From contig NC_082602.1 of assembly GCF_030936135.1 (NCBI RefSeq), positions 248,001 to 312,000 on the forward strand: 64,000 nt of DNA, in the 5' to 3' direction. A program made the position numbers and the translations under genes. Below are positions 39,501-48,509 of the stretch, in pieces. The notes below the pieces were generated by a model. That model had not been told where the DNA came from. It was given only the letters and a program-made list of their open reading frames with translations, and searched no databases. This stretch comes from Gavia stellata (Eukaryota; Chordata; Aves; Gaviiformes; Gaviidae). How positions within the stretch are numbered: position 1 is the stretch's first letter; each line of letters begins with the position of its first letter.

Positions 39501-40072
39501 ATCTCTCCAAGATGCAAGGATTTTACCTTTTTCCTGATATAATCTTTCTACTTTATACCCTAAATTGAGATTCCAGATCAGATTGCTCCATTTTTTTACC
39601 AATGCCAACACGACTTCACCGTTACTCTCAGAAAAACTTAGGACAGCCATTACCCCTCCCAACATGTGTCCAGCTCCGCACCCACCGAAGTCAAGTTATC
39701 TCACGGAAGAGTAGAGTAAGGAAAAGGTAGTTCACACCCCTGGCCAAGAGAAACCACGCTGAGGAATGTTTATCCTGAATTTCTCCTTACGGAGGACCGT
39801 GCTCCCAGAGCTGACGGAACCTCTATCAACGACTGCAAAGGAAGCACGCCGCCTCAAGAGTCCTGCCGGCCCCTGAGGTCTGAAACGCATCTCAGCTGTG
39901 ATTACAGTACGTCGACGCTTACCTTCGCGCTGTGCGCAGAGACAGTCGTGGTAACGTAAGGCGTTCGATTCTTCTGCAGAAGATCGATGTAGACTTCGGC
40001 TCCTTCCCCGCCATGAACGCGCAGCAGGCTGAGCAACTCATTGACATCGTGGTGAATGCGGAACTCGCTCAT
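3520..40072 (-). CDS. TUBGCP2: Gamma-tubulin complex component 2 (GCP2)
   Basis: Core subunit of the gamma-tubulin small complex and ring complex, which nucleates microtubules at centrosomes. Seventeen coding exons: 40072-39923, 38357-38229, 37905-37729, 31174-31015, 28146-27939, 26902-26703, 25002-24813, 23913-23768, 23095-22915, 20364-20184, 19522-19350, 17964-17836, 16403-16283, 12174-12031, 11414-11286, 10382-10219, 3625-3520. All phases join, giving 895 residues against about 902 in human. The N-terminus reads [20 protein letters not shown], nearly identical to human. The GRIP1 region includes QKLWFYIQP and EKWIYRGII; the C-terminal GRIP2 region, which contacts gamma-tubulin, includes [16 protein letters not shown] and [20 protein letters not shown]. 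The last exon ends in AVPAQ. The coding start lies 8 bases inside an exon with a strong acceptor at 40081; a noncoding first exon with a donor at 42074 lies in the promoter shared with ZNF511. No coding damage seen. Confidence 0.97.
8402..8421. repeat. AAAAC simple repeat
   Basis: Four tandem AAAAC-type units within the last TUBGCP2 intron. Confidence 0.7.
9721..9744. repeat. CT dinucleotide microsatellite
   Basis: Twelve uninterrupted CT units in the last TUBGCP2 intron; likely polymorphic in length. Confidence 0.85.
12205..12330 (+). repeat. Ancient interspersed repeat, copy A
   Basis: The segment reads GGACTGCTGTGCTGTACCAG and then ACCAAAGCTCTAATCCAGTA followed by TCCTGCCTCTGTCAGTGACC. 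This resembles a diverged dispersed repeat found in reptile and bird genomes whose hallmark is a trail of CAGACCAAAGGTC and CCAGTATCCTG. A second, more decayed copy with the same order of landmarks lies near 37980. I cannot give a secure family name. Confidence 0.45.
12332..16282 (-). other. TUBGCP2 intron between the exons ending at 16283 and starting at 12174
   Basis: The intron runs from 16282 down to 12175; this entry covers it apart from the repeat copy at its left end. I see no supported exon, RNA gene or recognisable repeat. Short open frames have no codon or splice support. Confidence 0.4.
16985..17135 (+). mobile_element. CR1 LINE 3'-end fragment
   Basis: A truncated, diverged CR1 tail. 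It contains GGTTGGACTAGAGACCCTCA followed by CAGGTCTCTTCC, corresponding to the conserved CR1 3' end (GGTTGGACTAGATGACCT...GGTCCCTTCC). It lies in a TUBGCP2 intron, antisense to the gene. Confidence 0.6.
20365..22570 (-). other. TUBGCP2 intron, mostly unannotated
   Basis: Left part of the intron running from 22914 down to 20365. A short stretch near 21240-21300 (CTTCAAGATCTGCCGAGGTT then GGTCCCTTCCAACC) may be a decayed CR1 tail. Otherwise I see nothing nameable. Confidence 0.35.
22575..22748 (+). mobile_element. CR1 LINE 3'-end fragment
   Basis: The segment includes GTTGGACTAGAGACCCCCAG, then TCCTTCCCACCCAACA and ends TTTCTATGATTCT, the expected order at a CR1 3' end with its octamer-like tail. 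It is similar to the fragment at 17.0 kb and may belong to the same subfamily. It lies in a TUBGCP2 intron about 170 bases beyond the exon ending at 22915 (antisense to the gene). Confidence 0.65.
25795..26345 (+). mobile_element. Old CR1 LINE 3' portion
   Basis: A diverged CR1 open-reading-frame tail. Recognisable pieces in order are GTCCTGGTGGACAAC, CTGGTGAGGCCACACCTGCA, CAGTTTGGGGTCCCCAGAGG and, near the end, GACATGGCCCTGAGCAACCT followed by GCTGTAGCTGTCAGCAAG. These match the usual order of the CR1 reverse-transcriptase C-terminus and 3' UTR. Many substitutions suggest considerable age. It lies in the TUBGCP2 intron between the exons at 25.0 and 26.7 kb. Confidence 0.6.
28285..28680 (-). 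mobile_element. CR1 LINE 3' fragment, minus strand
   Basis: Read on the minus strand, the last part of a CR1 open frame ([20 protein letters not shown], then [11 protein letters not shown]) is followed by the 3' UTR. The plus strand begins AATCACAGAATCACAGGATG and continues AGATCATCTAGTCCAACCCC, the reverse complement of a CR1 tail. It is 5'-truncated and lies in the same orientation as TUBGCP2, about 140 bases upstream of the exon starting at 28146. Confidence 0.85.
29280..30368 (+). mobile_element. CR1 LINE, 5'-truncated, best-preserved copy
   Basis: The copy starts inside the reverse transcriptase ([19 protein letters not shown]), continues through [20 protein letters not shown] and the catalytic-motif stretch [14 protein letters not shown], then through [23 protein letters not shown] and [18 protein letters not shown], and ends at GTGATTCTGTGATTCTGTGA. 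One frame change near 29575 splits the open frame in two, so it is inactive. The intact octamer tail and good protein similarity suggest it is younger than its neighbours. It lies in the TUBGCP2 intron between 28147 and 31014, antisense to the gene. Confidence 0.93.
31181..31215. repeat. GA-rich tract forming a long polypyrimidine tract
   Basis: On the minus strand this is about 35 nearly uninterrupted pyrimidines directly before the acceptor of the TUBGCP2 exon starting at 31174. It is both a simple repeat and a strong splice signal. Confidence 0.6.
31216..33075 (-). other. TUBGCP2 intron, nothing recognised
   Basis: Part of the largest TUBGCP2 intron after the last one (37728 down to 31175). 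No supported exon, RNA gene or clear repeat. Confidence 0.35.
33080..34085 (-). mobile_element. CR1 LINE, 5'-truncated, minus strand
   Basis: Minus-strand reading gives reverse-transcriptase pieces: [10 protein letters not shown], then [55 protein letters not shown] and [20 protein letters not shown]. The plus strand begins with the reversed tail (CACAGAATGGTTTGGGTTGG, then GATCATCCAGTCCAACTCGC). The open frame is interrupted in several places. It is in the same orientation as TUBGCP2. Confidence 0.92.
34100..34940 (-). other. TUBGCP2 intron, nothing recognised
   Basis: Short intronic stretch between two CR1-like segments; no supported exon or RNA gene. Confidence 0.35.
34945..35465 (+). mobile_element. 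Diverged CR1-like LINE 3' segment
   Basis: Landmarks in order: AAGAGCAGCCTGCAACTACA, then a region ending CCTGCCGTGAGAGGGAGGCT, then TGGACTGGGCAACCCCAGCA and GTTCCTCCCACCAGTGCC. This follows the layout of a CR1 3' end but with heavy divergence. It could be another old LINE. Confidence 0.4.
35470..37728 (-). other. TUBGCP2 intron, nothing recognised
   Basis: Remainder of the intron down to the donor of the exon ending at 37729. I see no supported exon, RNA gene or clear repeat family. Confidence 0.35.
37978..38045 (+). repeat. Ancient interspersed repeat, copy B
   Basis: The segment reads GGTTGTGCTGAATCAGACCA, CAGGTCCTTCTGTCCCAGTT and TCCCGTGTCT. It has the same order of landmarks as the copy at 12.2 kb, in the same orientation, and sits about 70 bases before the exon starting at 37905 (on the 5' side in gene terms). 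Confidence 0.4.
38440..39100 (+). mobile_element. Old CR1-like LINE 3' segments
   Basis: From about 38770 the sequence contains GCACTGCCACAAACTGCGAC and CAGCTGGCCCTAGGGAAACA, which also appear in diverged form at 41.7 kb, and GCTGGCCCTGCTGCGAGCAA then GGGGGTGGACTGCAGG, a CR1-type tail. The part at 38440-38660 may be a second fragment of the same kind in the opposite sense. It lies in TUBGCP2 intronic sequence between the exons at 38.2 and 39.9 kb. Confidence 0.5.
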
Positions 40073-40674
40073 ACTCCCACCTGAGGCTACAAGGTCTATG
40101 AGATGCAGAAACAAAGGCGGCAAGTTATTATTTAACCGCTGCAAATGAAAATATACCCGCACAAACAGCATTTCCTGATTACATTGTGAGCTTGCAACAT
40201 ATGTGAAAATATTTGACTGGAACAAAGAAATACATGTAAGGGGAGGAAGCAAGCAAAACACAGATACTCATTATTGTGCCCGATTTAACTATACTGGTAC
40301 AAACCCCACCTTAAACGCAGGTGAGCCGGTAGAGGATTTTTCAATCACACAGGTGGTGGAAAAGTTACTGAGACATAAGAAGTGCCGGTTGGTATACTGA
40401 CAGACTGCACACAGAGCTGAAATTGCTGGCTTCAGCAGCCCACACATGCTGCTGCTTCTGAAGTGATTCAAAAGCAGTTCTTCCAAGTTTAGGGGTCTTT
40501 ATATTCTACTGCCCATTTTATTAACAGACAAGCACCAAATTCTGCAAAGTTATTTAAATGGTGGCCGCAGAAGTAAGAGTCTGATTGAGGCATCGTGCAA
40601 GTACAGAATTTAATGGGACACCCTGTACAGATGCAGAATTTCAAGCATAAGGACGCATTTTTGGTTTGCCAAAA

Positions 40675-41500
40675 TCACGGAATCGTTTAGGCAAGAACGG
40701 ATCTCTGCAAGCTTTGGTCCAACTCTCCACCCAGTCCAAGCTTAAATATCTCCAAAGACCCAGATTCCCCCACCACTCAGGGCTCTGATCCTCATGTGAA
40801 AATACCTGTTCCTAATATCCAACCAGGATTTCCCATACTGCAGCTGCTGCCAGTGCCTCTGGGGCTCTCACTGTGCCCCCCCTGAGCAGAATCTGGCCCT
40901 GGCATCTCCGGGACTCTTTCGGGCAGAGGGAGGTGCTGTTGAATCCTTCTTTGCCTCCTCGTCTTCGGCTGAGCAAGCCCAGCTCCTCCAGCCTCTCCTC
41001 GCACGCCCTGGTCTCTACCCACCATCATCAGGGCCTCCCCGGGGCTTGCTTCAGTTTGTTTCTAATTCTCTCCTAAGGGAGCCCTCAGACCGGCGAGAGC
41101 GTTTTGGATGTGGTGAGAGGGATGCAGTGTTCACTTTCCTTTACCTGCTGGCTACGTCCTTGCTAACGTGGGTGAGAACCGGCCTTTGCTAGCACAAGGG
41201 CACAGCGCTGGTCGTATCCACCCTGCTGCCCTAGACCTCTAGGTCCCCTTCTACACAGGTGTGCTCCAGCCAGGCGTCACCCAGCCTCTGCTGTCATTTT
41301 GGTTATTGTGTCCCCAAGGAGTCAGCATTTGCATTTTTCCCGATTCCTTAAGGTTTCTGAGCCCACCTCTCCAGCCCGTCAAGGTCCCCATGAGTGGTCA
41401 CCACAACCCCCAGCCCACGAATCTTTCACCCCTATTGCGGGATGCGTGAACTTGCCAAAAGCCGTCACTCCTGTCACCCCTGTCCCAAAGGGCACATCAA
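40675..41500 (-). mobile_element. Old CR1-like LINE segment, minus strand
   Basis: The plus strand reads as a reversed CR1: CACGGAATCGTTTAGGC, CAGCTGCTGCCAGTGCCTCT, GGCTGAGCAAGCCCAGCTCC then TCCAGCCTCTCCTC and AGGGCCTCCCC. Its central portion is the reverse complement of 41.59-41.78 kb, so the two copies face each other. It lies in intron 1 of TUBGCP2. Confidence 0.55.
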
Positions 41501-41554
41501 ATATCACCAGCCCCAGCAGCGAGGATGGGCACCAGTAACAACCTCCAGTTCCCC

Positions 41555-41835
41555 CTTGTACTGCTGAAGCGATCAGGGGTCAAAAGCGTAAGGCAGGAGG
41601 AGAGGCTGGGGGAGCTGGGCTTGCTCAGCGGGACCCAACGGCATCTCCCTCTGCCCAAAGGGGTCCCGGAGGCACCGGGGCCGAACTCTGCTCGGAGGAG
41701 CACCGTGGGAGCCCCAGAGGCACCGGCACAGCTGCAGCACGGGAAACCCCGGTCGGCCCCAAGGAAACAGCCCGTCCCCGTGCGAGCGGGGCGTCCCTGG
41801 GACGGGGCCCAAGCGCTGGGGGATCCCCATCCCCG
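41555..41835 (+). mobile_element. Old CR1-like LINE segment, plus strand, inverted partner of the previous copy
   Basis: AGGAGGAGAGGCTGGGGGAG followed by CTGGGCTTGCTCAGC and later GCCCCAGAGGCACCGGCACA match, in reverse complement, the segment at about 40.84-41.01 kb. GC content is much higher than in its partner, probably because it sits at the edge of the promoter CpG island. Confidence 0.5.
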
Positions 41836-42079
41836 GGGATGCCCGGACACGGCCCCCCGCGACCCGCTGCAGCATTGGCCCTGCTGGGACCGGGGTCGAG
41901 CGGGAGACGGTCGAGCGGGAGACGCCCTCCCGGGGACCGCCGCGGGTCCCTCTGCATCCCGACGGGTCCCTCTGCATCCCGGCAACTTCCCGCCCCCGCT
42001 CGCCCGGGGGGCCCGCGCCTCCCCCGGCCCCCGCGGCGGCTCCGGGCAGCGCCTCAGCCCCGGCCCGTCCCTACCTGCC

Positions 42080-42203
42080 CGCCCGGAAGTGCAGTCGCCG
42101 GCGCCCGGAAGCGCAGTCGGCGGGGCCCGGAAACGAGCGCTGCGCATGCGCGACCCCCCTCCCCGCGCAGCCGCCGCCCGGAAGAGCGCCCCGCGCATGC
42201 GCA
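42080..42203. promoter_or_regulatory. Bidirectional TUBGCP2/ZNF511 promoter with ETS and NRF1 motifs
   Basis: Between the TUBGCP2 noncoding exon donor (42074) and the ZNF511 start codon (42214) the plus strand carries four CCGGAA ETS cores (42083, 42105, 42127, 42178) and two NRF1-type palindromes (TGCGCATGCGC at 42141-42151 and GCGCATGCGC at 42193-42202). This is the usual make-up of a TATA-less housekeeping bidirectional promoter. Transcription start sites must lie within roughly 100 bases of each other. Confidence 0.8.
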
Positions 42204-42213
42204 CTCCCGCGCG

Positions 42214-45200
42214 ATGCTGCCGCTGCCGCCCGGGCTGCGCCGCCGCCTGCGGGAGGGGCCGCGTCCGCCCCTCGCGCCGCCGCCGCCGCCGCCCCGCGTC
42301 CCGCCGCCCCCACCCTTCACCTTCGCTCCCCGCCGCCTCCGCCTCGGTCCCCACCACCCGCTCCTCGAGGTGAGGGGCTGTCGTCCCTCCTGCGGCGGGC
42401 CCGGGGCCTCCCCGCGCCAGGCGAGCCCCTGGGGCCTCCGGGCCCGGTCTGTGTGGGAAACAACGGCCGTGCTCCCTCAGAGCGCCCCCGGGCCCCTCCC
42501 AGCGCGGGCCCCGCCGCGGCCTGTCTCCGTGGAGAAGAAGAGTTTGCTCTGTGGAGGCAGGCCTGCCACCCACGGCCTCTCTCTCCTCCTCCTAGGATGG
42601 GGACGTTCACAGGCACCTCTACCTCCAGGGTGTCCTCACCAGCTTCGCGGAGGTGGCGGAGAGACCCAAGTAAGTGAGGCAGGGCCCGCAGGCCGCCCCG
42701 GCATCGCGGTGGCTGCGGGTGTGCCTCTTAGTTCACACGTCCCGCTCCGCGTCACGTCGGCGTGCGGCACCGTTGGTATGAACCCTGCCCGCTCGCGTTG
42801 TACGGGTGCGAGGCTGGGACGGGTGCCGTTCCTCTCGTCCGTGGACTTTAGAGGCCGAGGAGGAGAAATAAGTTAAAAGGGAGAAGGCACGGACACGTTG
42901 CAAAGCAGTTTGATAAAGGAAAGTGAGGCGATACAGTTTGCAAGCCTTAATGTCCTGCTGAAAAAGTCAAAAGTTGGTATTTCGTGCTGTAGTCAGTTGT
43001 CTGTCTAAATACTGACTCCTTGTGCTTGCTGGACGTGATGTCATTTCACTGAGAGTTCTCCATAAGCAGATAAGGCATATGTGTCTGAAAGTTGGGACTG
43101 TAGCTCAACAAGAGGATTTAAGTGGCGGGTTATTATTTACCCAGTCAAAACAGCGGGAGAGCTGCATGGTACAGACAGCCCCAATTAGGAAGGCTAAGCC
43201 TGGGGGAAAATCTTCATCTAGCTTTTAAACCTGCTCTCGTGTATAAAACTGAGGAAATACTTTGATGATTGCATGAGGTTATCCTACAGATGCCTGTTAA
43301 ATAGCGTTGGCACGAAGTTTTAATCCACAGCTGCAACTTGAAAGTCAAACAGCTTATTTCTCATGTCGCTGCTTGATGTTTATTCAAAGCACCCCTTCAG
43401 AGGACGATAATATATACGACGCTCAAGCCGTAGCGGCAAATAAGTTTCCAACTGACACCATCGTAATCTTCATTCCATTGCACCTTGCATTTAATTTAAG
43501 TATTAGTCACAAAAAACGTCACAAGTAAATAAAGTCATCTAGAGGGATATATGCAGCTTGAGTTAAGGCTCTAAGTTAATTTAAGGCGTGGATGTCCTAA
43601 TTTCCCTGCAGGGTGTCTGAATTCAGTTGCCACATCTCTGGGTGCTGCCAGGTCTTTGATACACTGGAGGGCTACGAGCACCACTACAACACGCTGCACA
43701 GGAACGTCTGCTCCTTCTGCAAGTGCTCCTTTCCGTCGGGGCACCTCTTGGATGTTCATATCTTGGAGTGGCACGACTCGCTCTTCCAGATAATGGCCGA
43801 GAAGCAAAACATGGTGAGTTGCCGTGCCCAGCCCTTCGCTCGTGGTTGATGTGCACGGCATGGGCTGGCATCCTTAGAGACTGACTGTGCCTTCGGGGAG
43901 GGCACCCATGTCCCCTGCTGACACTGCTTGCCTTTTCCAATTACGTCTTTTGGGTTTTTTTCTTCCCCTTGCCTTTCAGTACAAGTGTTTGGTAGAAGGC
44001 TGTGCGGAGAAGTTCAAGAGCAGCAAGGAGAGAAAGGACCACTTGGTCACCGTTCACCTTTATCCTGCTGACTTTCGGTTTGATAGACCGAAGAAAGTGA
44101 AAAGGTAACTGCAGCACTGCAATAACACAACTGGCTTTCCCCTGTGGGGGTGATGTTGTGCTTCTCTGCTGTCACTCCCTTTCCAGAGTAAGCAACTTTA
44201 TGTCCTAAGATGCTCAGAAATAACGTTTTCTGCTGCTTGTAAGAACAGGTAAATTTGCGAGTCTTTCTGTGGCAACGTTTTACTTTACCTTAATGTTGAA
44301 GCGCGTCTTATTTCTCTCCCCGTGTGGCTCCGGGCTCTGCTCCCTTCGTGCCATCTCAAGCGTAAACGCAAAGCCCAGCATCTTTCTGCATCGCTTTGTG
44401 CACGTTTCCTGCTTTGCTTTCCAACCCTTTGCAATATCCCCGTTCCCCAAAAGCGCAAGCGGAGCAGAGGGAGGCTTTGTAAGTTTGGCAAGCGGTTTTC
44501 TCAGCTGGCTGCTCATTTCAAGCACTGCTTTCACCACAGGGATTAATACAAAGACTGGTGGTGTTTAACATCTTCCTCAGAGACCTGGGTGAGGGGATGG
44601 AGGGAAAATTTCTTGTCTGGCAGGGTGGTGTGGCCCTGGGATGGGTGCCCAAAGAGACAGGGGATTGAGTCTGTGGAGTCTTTCAAAGCTCTGCTTGGGT
44701 AGCCTGGTGTGAACCCTCTAGTCCAACCCTCTGAGCACGTTGAGTTACGCTTTATGGGCTGAAGAAGATAACTTGAGGACAAAGCTGTGTGCTGTAATGC
44801 AGCAACCCCAAATACTTAAGTAGAAACTCGTACAAGCCTATCGTGCAGCTCTCCGGCAGCCTTTTGGCCGCTCCTGGTGGTTTGCGCAGCCAAATCTCGG
44901 TGCTTCCGTGCAGTAACTCACCCAAGTTGGACTTGACCTGTTTCCTCATGATATCCCTTTCATTTCCTTGGCTCTGCGTTTACATGGCAGCTGCTGAGAA
45001 AGGAATTAAAATTTTCTCTCTGCAGTGGCCCCAAGCACGTGAGCTGTCCCACGAAGCAGCGTGCCAGCGTGCCGATGGATGTGAGCGTGGAGACGTCGGA
45101 GCGATTCCAAGTGGACCCCATGGAGATAGGGCCCGGTGAGAACATGGAGATCCCTCAGCCTGCAGCCAGTCCCGGCCCCTCGGTGCCGGAGAAACGACTC

Positions 45201-46731
45201 TATAAATCCAGGTCTGTACTGCTGGCCTCAACAGGTAAAATTTCTGGGGCTGGGACCATATCATCTTAATTGCATTTTGCGGTGCCTAGCGCAGCACGGC
45301 TCAGCGTGTTTCTGTGTTGAAGATAATAGAGGGGGGATTTCCGTGTATGTTTTAAAAGCCATTTTTAAAAGAGGAAAGCATAAGGAAGGACAGAGTGTGC
45401 GTACACCGTGAAAGCCGTGTCAACAAGTTTCTGTCAGTCTGCCCACTCGTGATCTCTTCCCGGGATATTGCAGAACGGCATGGGTCTGAAGATAAGAACT
45501 CTGTCCTAAAATACTCAAACAAATTGCATTCCTGCTTTCTAACGCTTTCCCATCCCAGCTGACTTCTTGGGGCTGAGCTGGTGCGTTTCACTGTAGCTGT
45601 CTGTGTTCCCACGCAGTCGCAGGGCAAGGCACAAATAAAGCAGGGGAACATCTTACTCTGAATCTTGGGTTTTGCAAGGCTGGAGCAGCATTGCTGTTTC
45701 TTCTGTTTGTTTTTTCGAAATCAAATCTTTAGAAAAGTTGAAACTGAATTGCCTAATGCTGGCTTGACTTTTGAAATCACCCTTATTGTGTGCTGTAAAA
45801 CCCATAGGAGATACAAGGTAGCCACCAAAAGGTCACCACCCTCTTCCCAGCACCTGGATCGGTGTCATTTTATTCATCATTTTAATCGTCTCTCAGCGTA
45901 AAGGTTAATATGGTTTTGCCTGAACTATTCCAGACTAGCAAAGGGATTCTTGTGGCTTGAGTTTGCCGCATCTGTGACACGTTGGCAGTCTGGAAGTAGC
46001 ACGATGAGCTCGCGCGGGGAACCCTCAGCTCCCTCTCGCATTCGCTGGCGGCAGCGTTTTGCTCGGCCTCTGTAAAATGAGGTGAGCGTTACTGATTCAG
46101 GGCTTTCTAACGAGTTGTGGAGTCTGAAAGCACTCGCAATGCACTACGGCCACTTGGGTCTGCTTTTGTATGTCACGGTGTGCCTGACAAAATCCCTGTC
46201 ACCTGCCACGGCGACACTTTAAACTTCGCTGCTTTGTCCAGCGTAACAGCTTGGAAACCAGACGGAAGCCGTCCCGTGAATTCGATATGATACTGCAGGC
46301 TACGAGGAAAATTTCCTGCTGAAAGGTCACACTTTTACTACTGCTCTGCTCTCCTGCTCTTCACAATCACGTGCTTCCACAAAAAAAAGACTGCAACTGC
46401 CCGATGGCATATTACATTTTCTTCTAACACCTTAACACCAGGTTGTAAAGAGAGGAGAGGCCTCCAGAACATAAATGGGAAAGCATACCAGTATTTCACC
46501 CGCTTTTTGACTTACGCTTTGGTGATTTAGATGTCCTGCTCCTCCGACACCTCGCTCTTCCCACTCTGGGAGCTTGAAGTGCTGCAGAAGGTTTAAAGCA
46601 TCCTGGTGACCCTGCGAGAGGTGGGCTGTTAACGTGTATTGACGTGTGTCTCCTTTTCCAGGATCCCATCCTCGATTTGCTTTGGACAAGGTGCCACCCG
46701 AGGATTTAAAGGACCCAGGAAGAAAGTCTGA
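42214..46731 (+). CDS. ZNF511: Zinc finger protein 511
   Basis: Nuclear C2H2 zinc-finger protein; its precise role is poorly known. Six coding exons: 42214-42369, 42596-42669, 43612-43813, 43980-44104, 45026-45211, 46662-46731. All phases join, giving 270 residues (human about 250-260). The first 52 residues are proline- and arginine-rich. Three zinc fingers follow: C83, C88, H101, H106; C110, C113, H126, H131; C147, C152, H165, H170. Between and after them are the conserved stretches CSFCKCSFPSGHLLDVHILE, WHDSLFQ and HLYPADFRFDRPKK. The C-terminus RIPSSICFGQGATRGFKG matches the human tail. The start chosen is the first ATG after the promoter motifs, and exon 1 lies inside the CpG island. AATAAA at 47015 gives a short 3' UTR. 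It is divergent to TUBGCP2 and shares its promoter. Confidence 0.95.
44540..44745 (+). mobile_element. CR1 LINE fragment with internal deletion
   Basis: In ZNF511 intron 4, GTTTAACATCTTCCTCAGAG followed by ACCTGGGTGAGGGGATGGAG matches the CR1 reverse-transcriptase segment ([13 protein letters not shown]), and soon after GTGGAGTCTTTCAAAGCTCT and CTAGTCCAACCCTCTGAG resemble the 3' UTR. The part between is missing. Confidence 0.5.
45212..46661 (+). other. ZNF511 intron 5, nothing recognised
   Basis: No further exon with splice sites in frame, no repeat family recognised. Confidence 0.4.
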
Positions 46732-47014
46732 AGGTCAGTGCACCAGGATTGTGCAAGATGAGAAGGCGTTGGCCGCTGCTGCCCGCAAACGTTAGCAATG
46801 GCACCGTGACCGAGCAGGGATCTTGGCAGTTGTGTGTGAGGGTCCCGCTCCGTACAGGGAAGGCAGAAGGGTGAAAACAGGGATTGTGTGGCAGCAGTTT
46901 GGGATAAACCGATACCTTGGGAGGTGCTTTGCTACAGTCCCTTCGTGTCTCTCTACCACCTCCCTTTGACAGCATTTCAGACTCTTTCTTGATCCCCTCT
47001 CAAATCAAAATACA

Positions 47015-47020
47015 AATAAA
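47015..47020 (+). terminator. ZNF511: Polyadenylation signal of ZNF511
   Basis: AATAAA about 285 bases after the ZNF511 stop codon. Confidence 0.6.
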
Positions 47021-47413
47021 ATCGTCTGCCTCTATGCTGTGAGTTTTTGTATCTCATCGGTGCCAGGACCGCACTGGGCAGCAGTCTATCTAGACGGTTG
47101 CATCTTGCCTGAGCTTGGAAATGATAAATGCTGTTCCGAAACTTCAGGCAGCTGCAGGGATGGCGCAGGCTTTGTGAAAAACTTGCAAGGAATCGCCGCC
47201 AAAAACGCAGCAGGGATAACGCGCGCCAAATTACTCCGTGTTCCCTCTTCCTGCAGGAAGCCCCTCGTCCCCCCCAGCCTCCTCAGCTGGCCTAAGGGCA
47301 GGGTGTCATGCTTCCCTGCCAGCCCTGCTTGCACAAGGGAGAACCAAAATAAAACCCAGAGGAAAAGCGGTGTAGATTACAACAATTAATTTAATTCTTT
47401 CATTTTCTTGCAG

Positions 47414-47538
47414 TGTTCTTAAAAGCTCCCAGCGAGGACAGCCCTTGGGACGGCACGCAGACGTGGGGCGGGTTGAACTCCGCATCAGTTGCTCCCATTA
47501 AAGAGTCTCGGACTGTGGTGGAGCACTGCGACGTGGAG
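47414..47538 (+). CDS. Candidate unassigned exon downstream of ZNF511
   Basis: A 125-base open stretch with a good acceptor (TTCATTTTCTTGCAG ending at 47413) and a good donor (GAG then GTGAGA at 47539). Read with two leading bases, it encodes FLKAPSEDSPWDGTQTWGGL, then NSASVAPIKESRTVVEHCDVE, with no stop. I recognise no family. It starts in a phase that would need one base from an upstream exon. The ZNF511 terminal exon has a possible donor (GTCAGT at 46734) just after its stop codon, so this could be an alternative 3' UTR exon or part of a read-through transcript toward PRAP1, as annotated in human. No partner exon was found downstream. It could also be chance. Confidence 0.3.
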
Positions 47539-47539
47539 G

Positions 47540-48505
47540 TGAGAGGGAATCAGCTGCTGGAGCTGAGGTGACGCAGGATCTTTTTTTTTTATTTTTTGCC
47601 TTTTTGGGGGAAAAAATAGATTCAAGAAATTCCAAGACAAAATCTGCTGACTGTACGGAAGCTGGAGCTACCGACAAAAAAAGAAAACAACAAAAAAAAA
47701 GCATTGGTCCCTAACTCTGACCTTCTCCGTCTTGCTGAAGTCTGCTCTGCTCCCCGGCGCTTGCTCTGAAACCCACGCGAAAGGTTTGCCAGGGCCGGGG
47801 AAAGCGTTCTGGTGCCTTGCAGCTTATTTCCACGGGGAGTTAAAATAAAGTGACTATCAACTAGGTGAATAAATAAAAGGGATTTTAACAAAATTGCTTT
47901 GTAGAGAATTCAAATGCTGTTTTGAAGCCCAGGCAGAGTCAGAGGTGCAGAATGAACCTCCCTTTGCTCCAAATACCCCCAAAATCAGGTGGAGATGGAG
48001 GTTGTTTTTCCCCTATGTCTTTCCTTTCCTTTTTACTCTCGTCCTGCCAGGAGAAAAGATCGATCGGAAACACAGAGCCAGGCTCAGCGTGCTGCCGCCA
48101 GGTCTCGGAGTCCTGTTGAACCGTGACACTTGTAAAATTGTCCATAAAGGGAAAAAAAGTTGCTGGAACGGCATTTATCCAAGAAGCTTAGGATCTATAA
48201 TTGCTTTTTTTCCCTCCCCCCTTTCTGGGAGGAAGGAAGGATAAAAAGGGCTTTGAAAAATCCTTGCAAATAGGAGCAGGGAATGATGCTTTCAGAGGTG
48301 TGGGAGATTTCCTTGCGAGTTTTAAAATGCCTTGCTCCATTTAAAACTCAGCCGGCTTGTCCGGTGTTAATCTATGCTCCTCGGCCTCCAGAGAGAGCTG
48401 TCTCCAGCTGGCGAACCCTCCGACCGGGAGCACTGCGGGCAGCGTGGCGGGCAGGGCAGGCAGTGCTGGGCACAGCGGGCACTGGGGAGTGCCTGCTGCC
48501 AGGCC
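47540..48505. other. Intergenic stretch, nothing recognised
   Basis: Mixed composition with several A- and T-runs; no supported exon. Confidence 0.4.
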
Positions 48506-48509
48506 GGAA

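Noticed and set aside
41497-42876. Open frames of 280-358 aa around the TUBGCP2/ZNF511 promoter
   Set aside because: CpG-island composition and an old CR1 copy explain them; the real ZNF511 exon 1 uses a different frame start at 42214.
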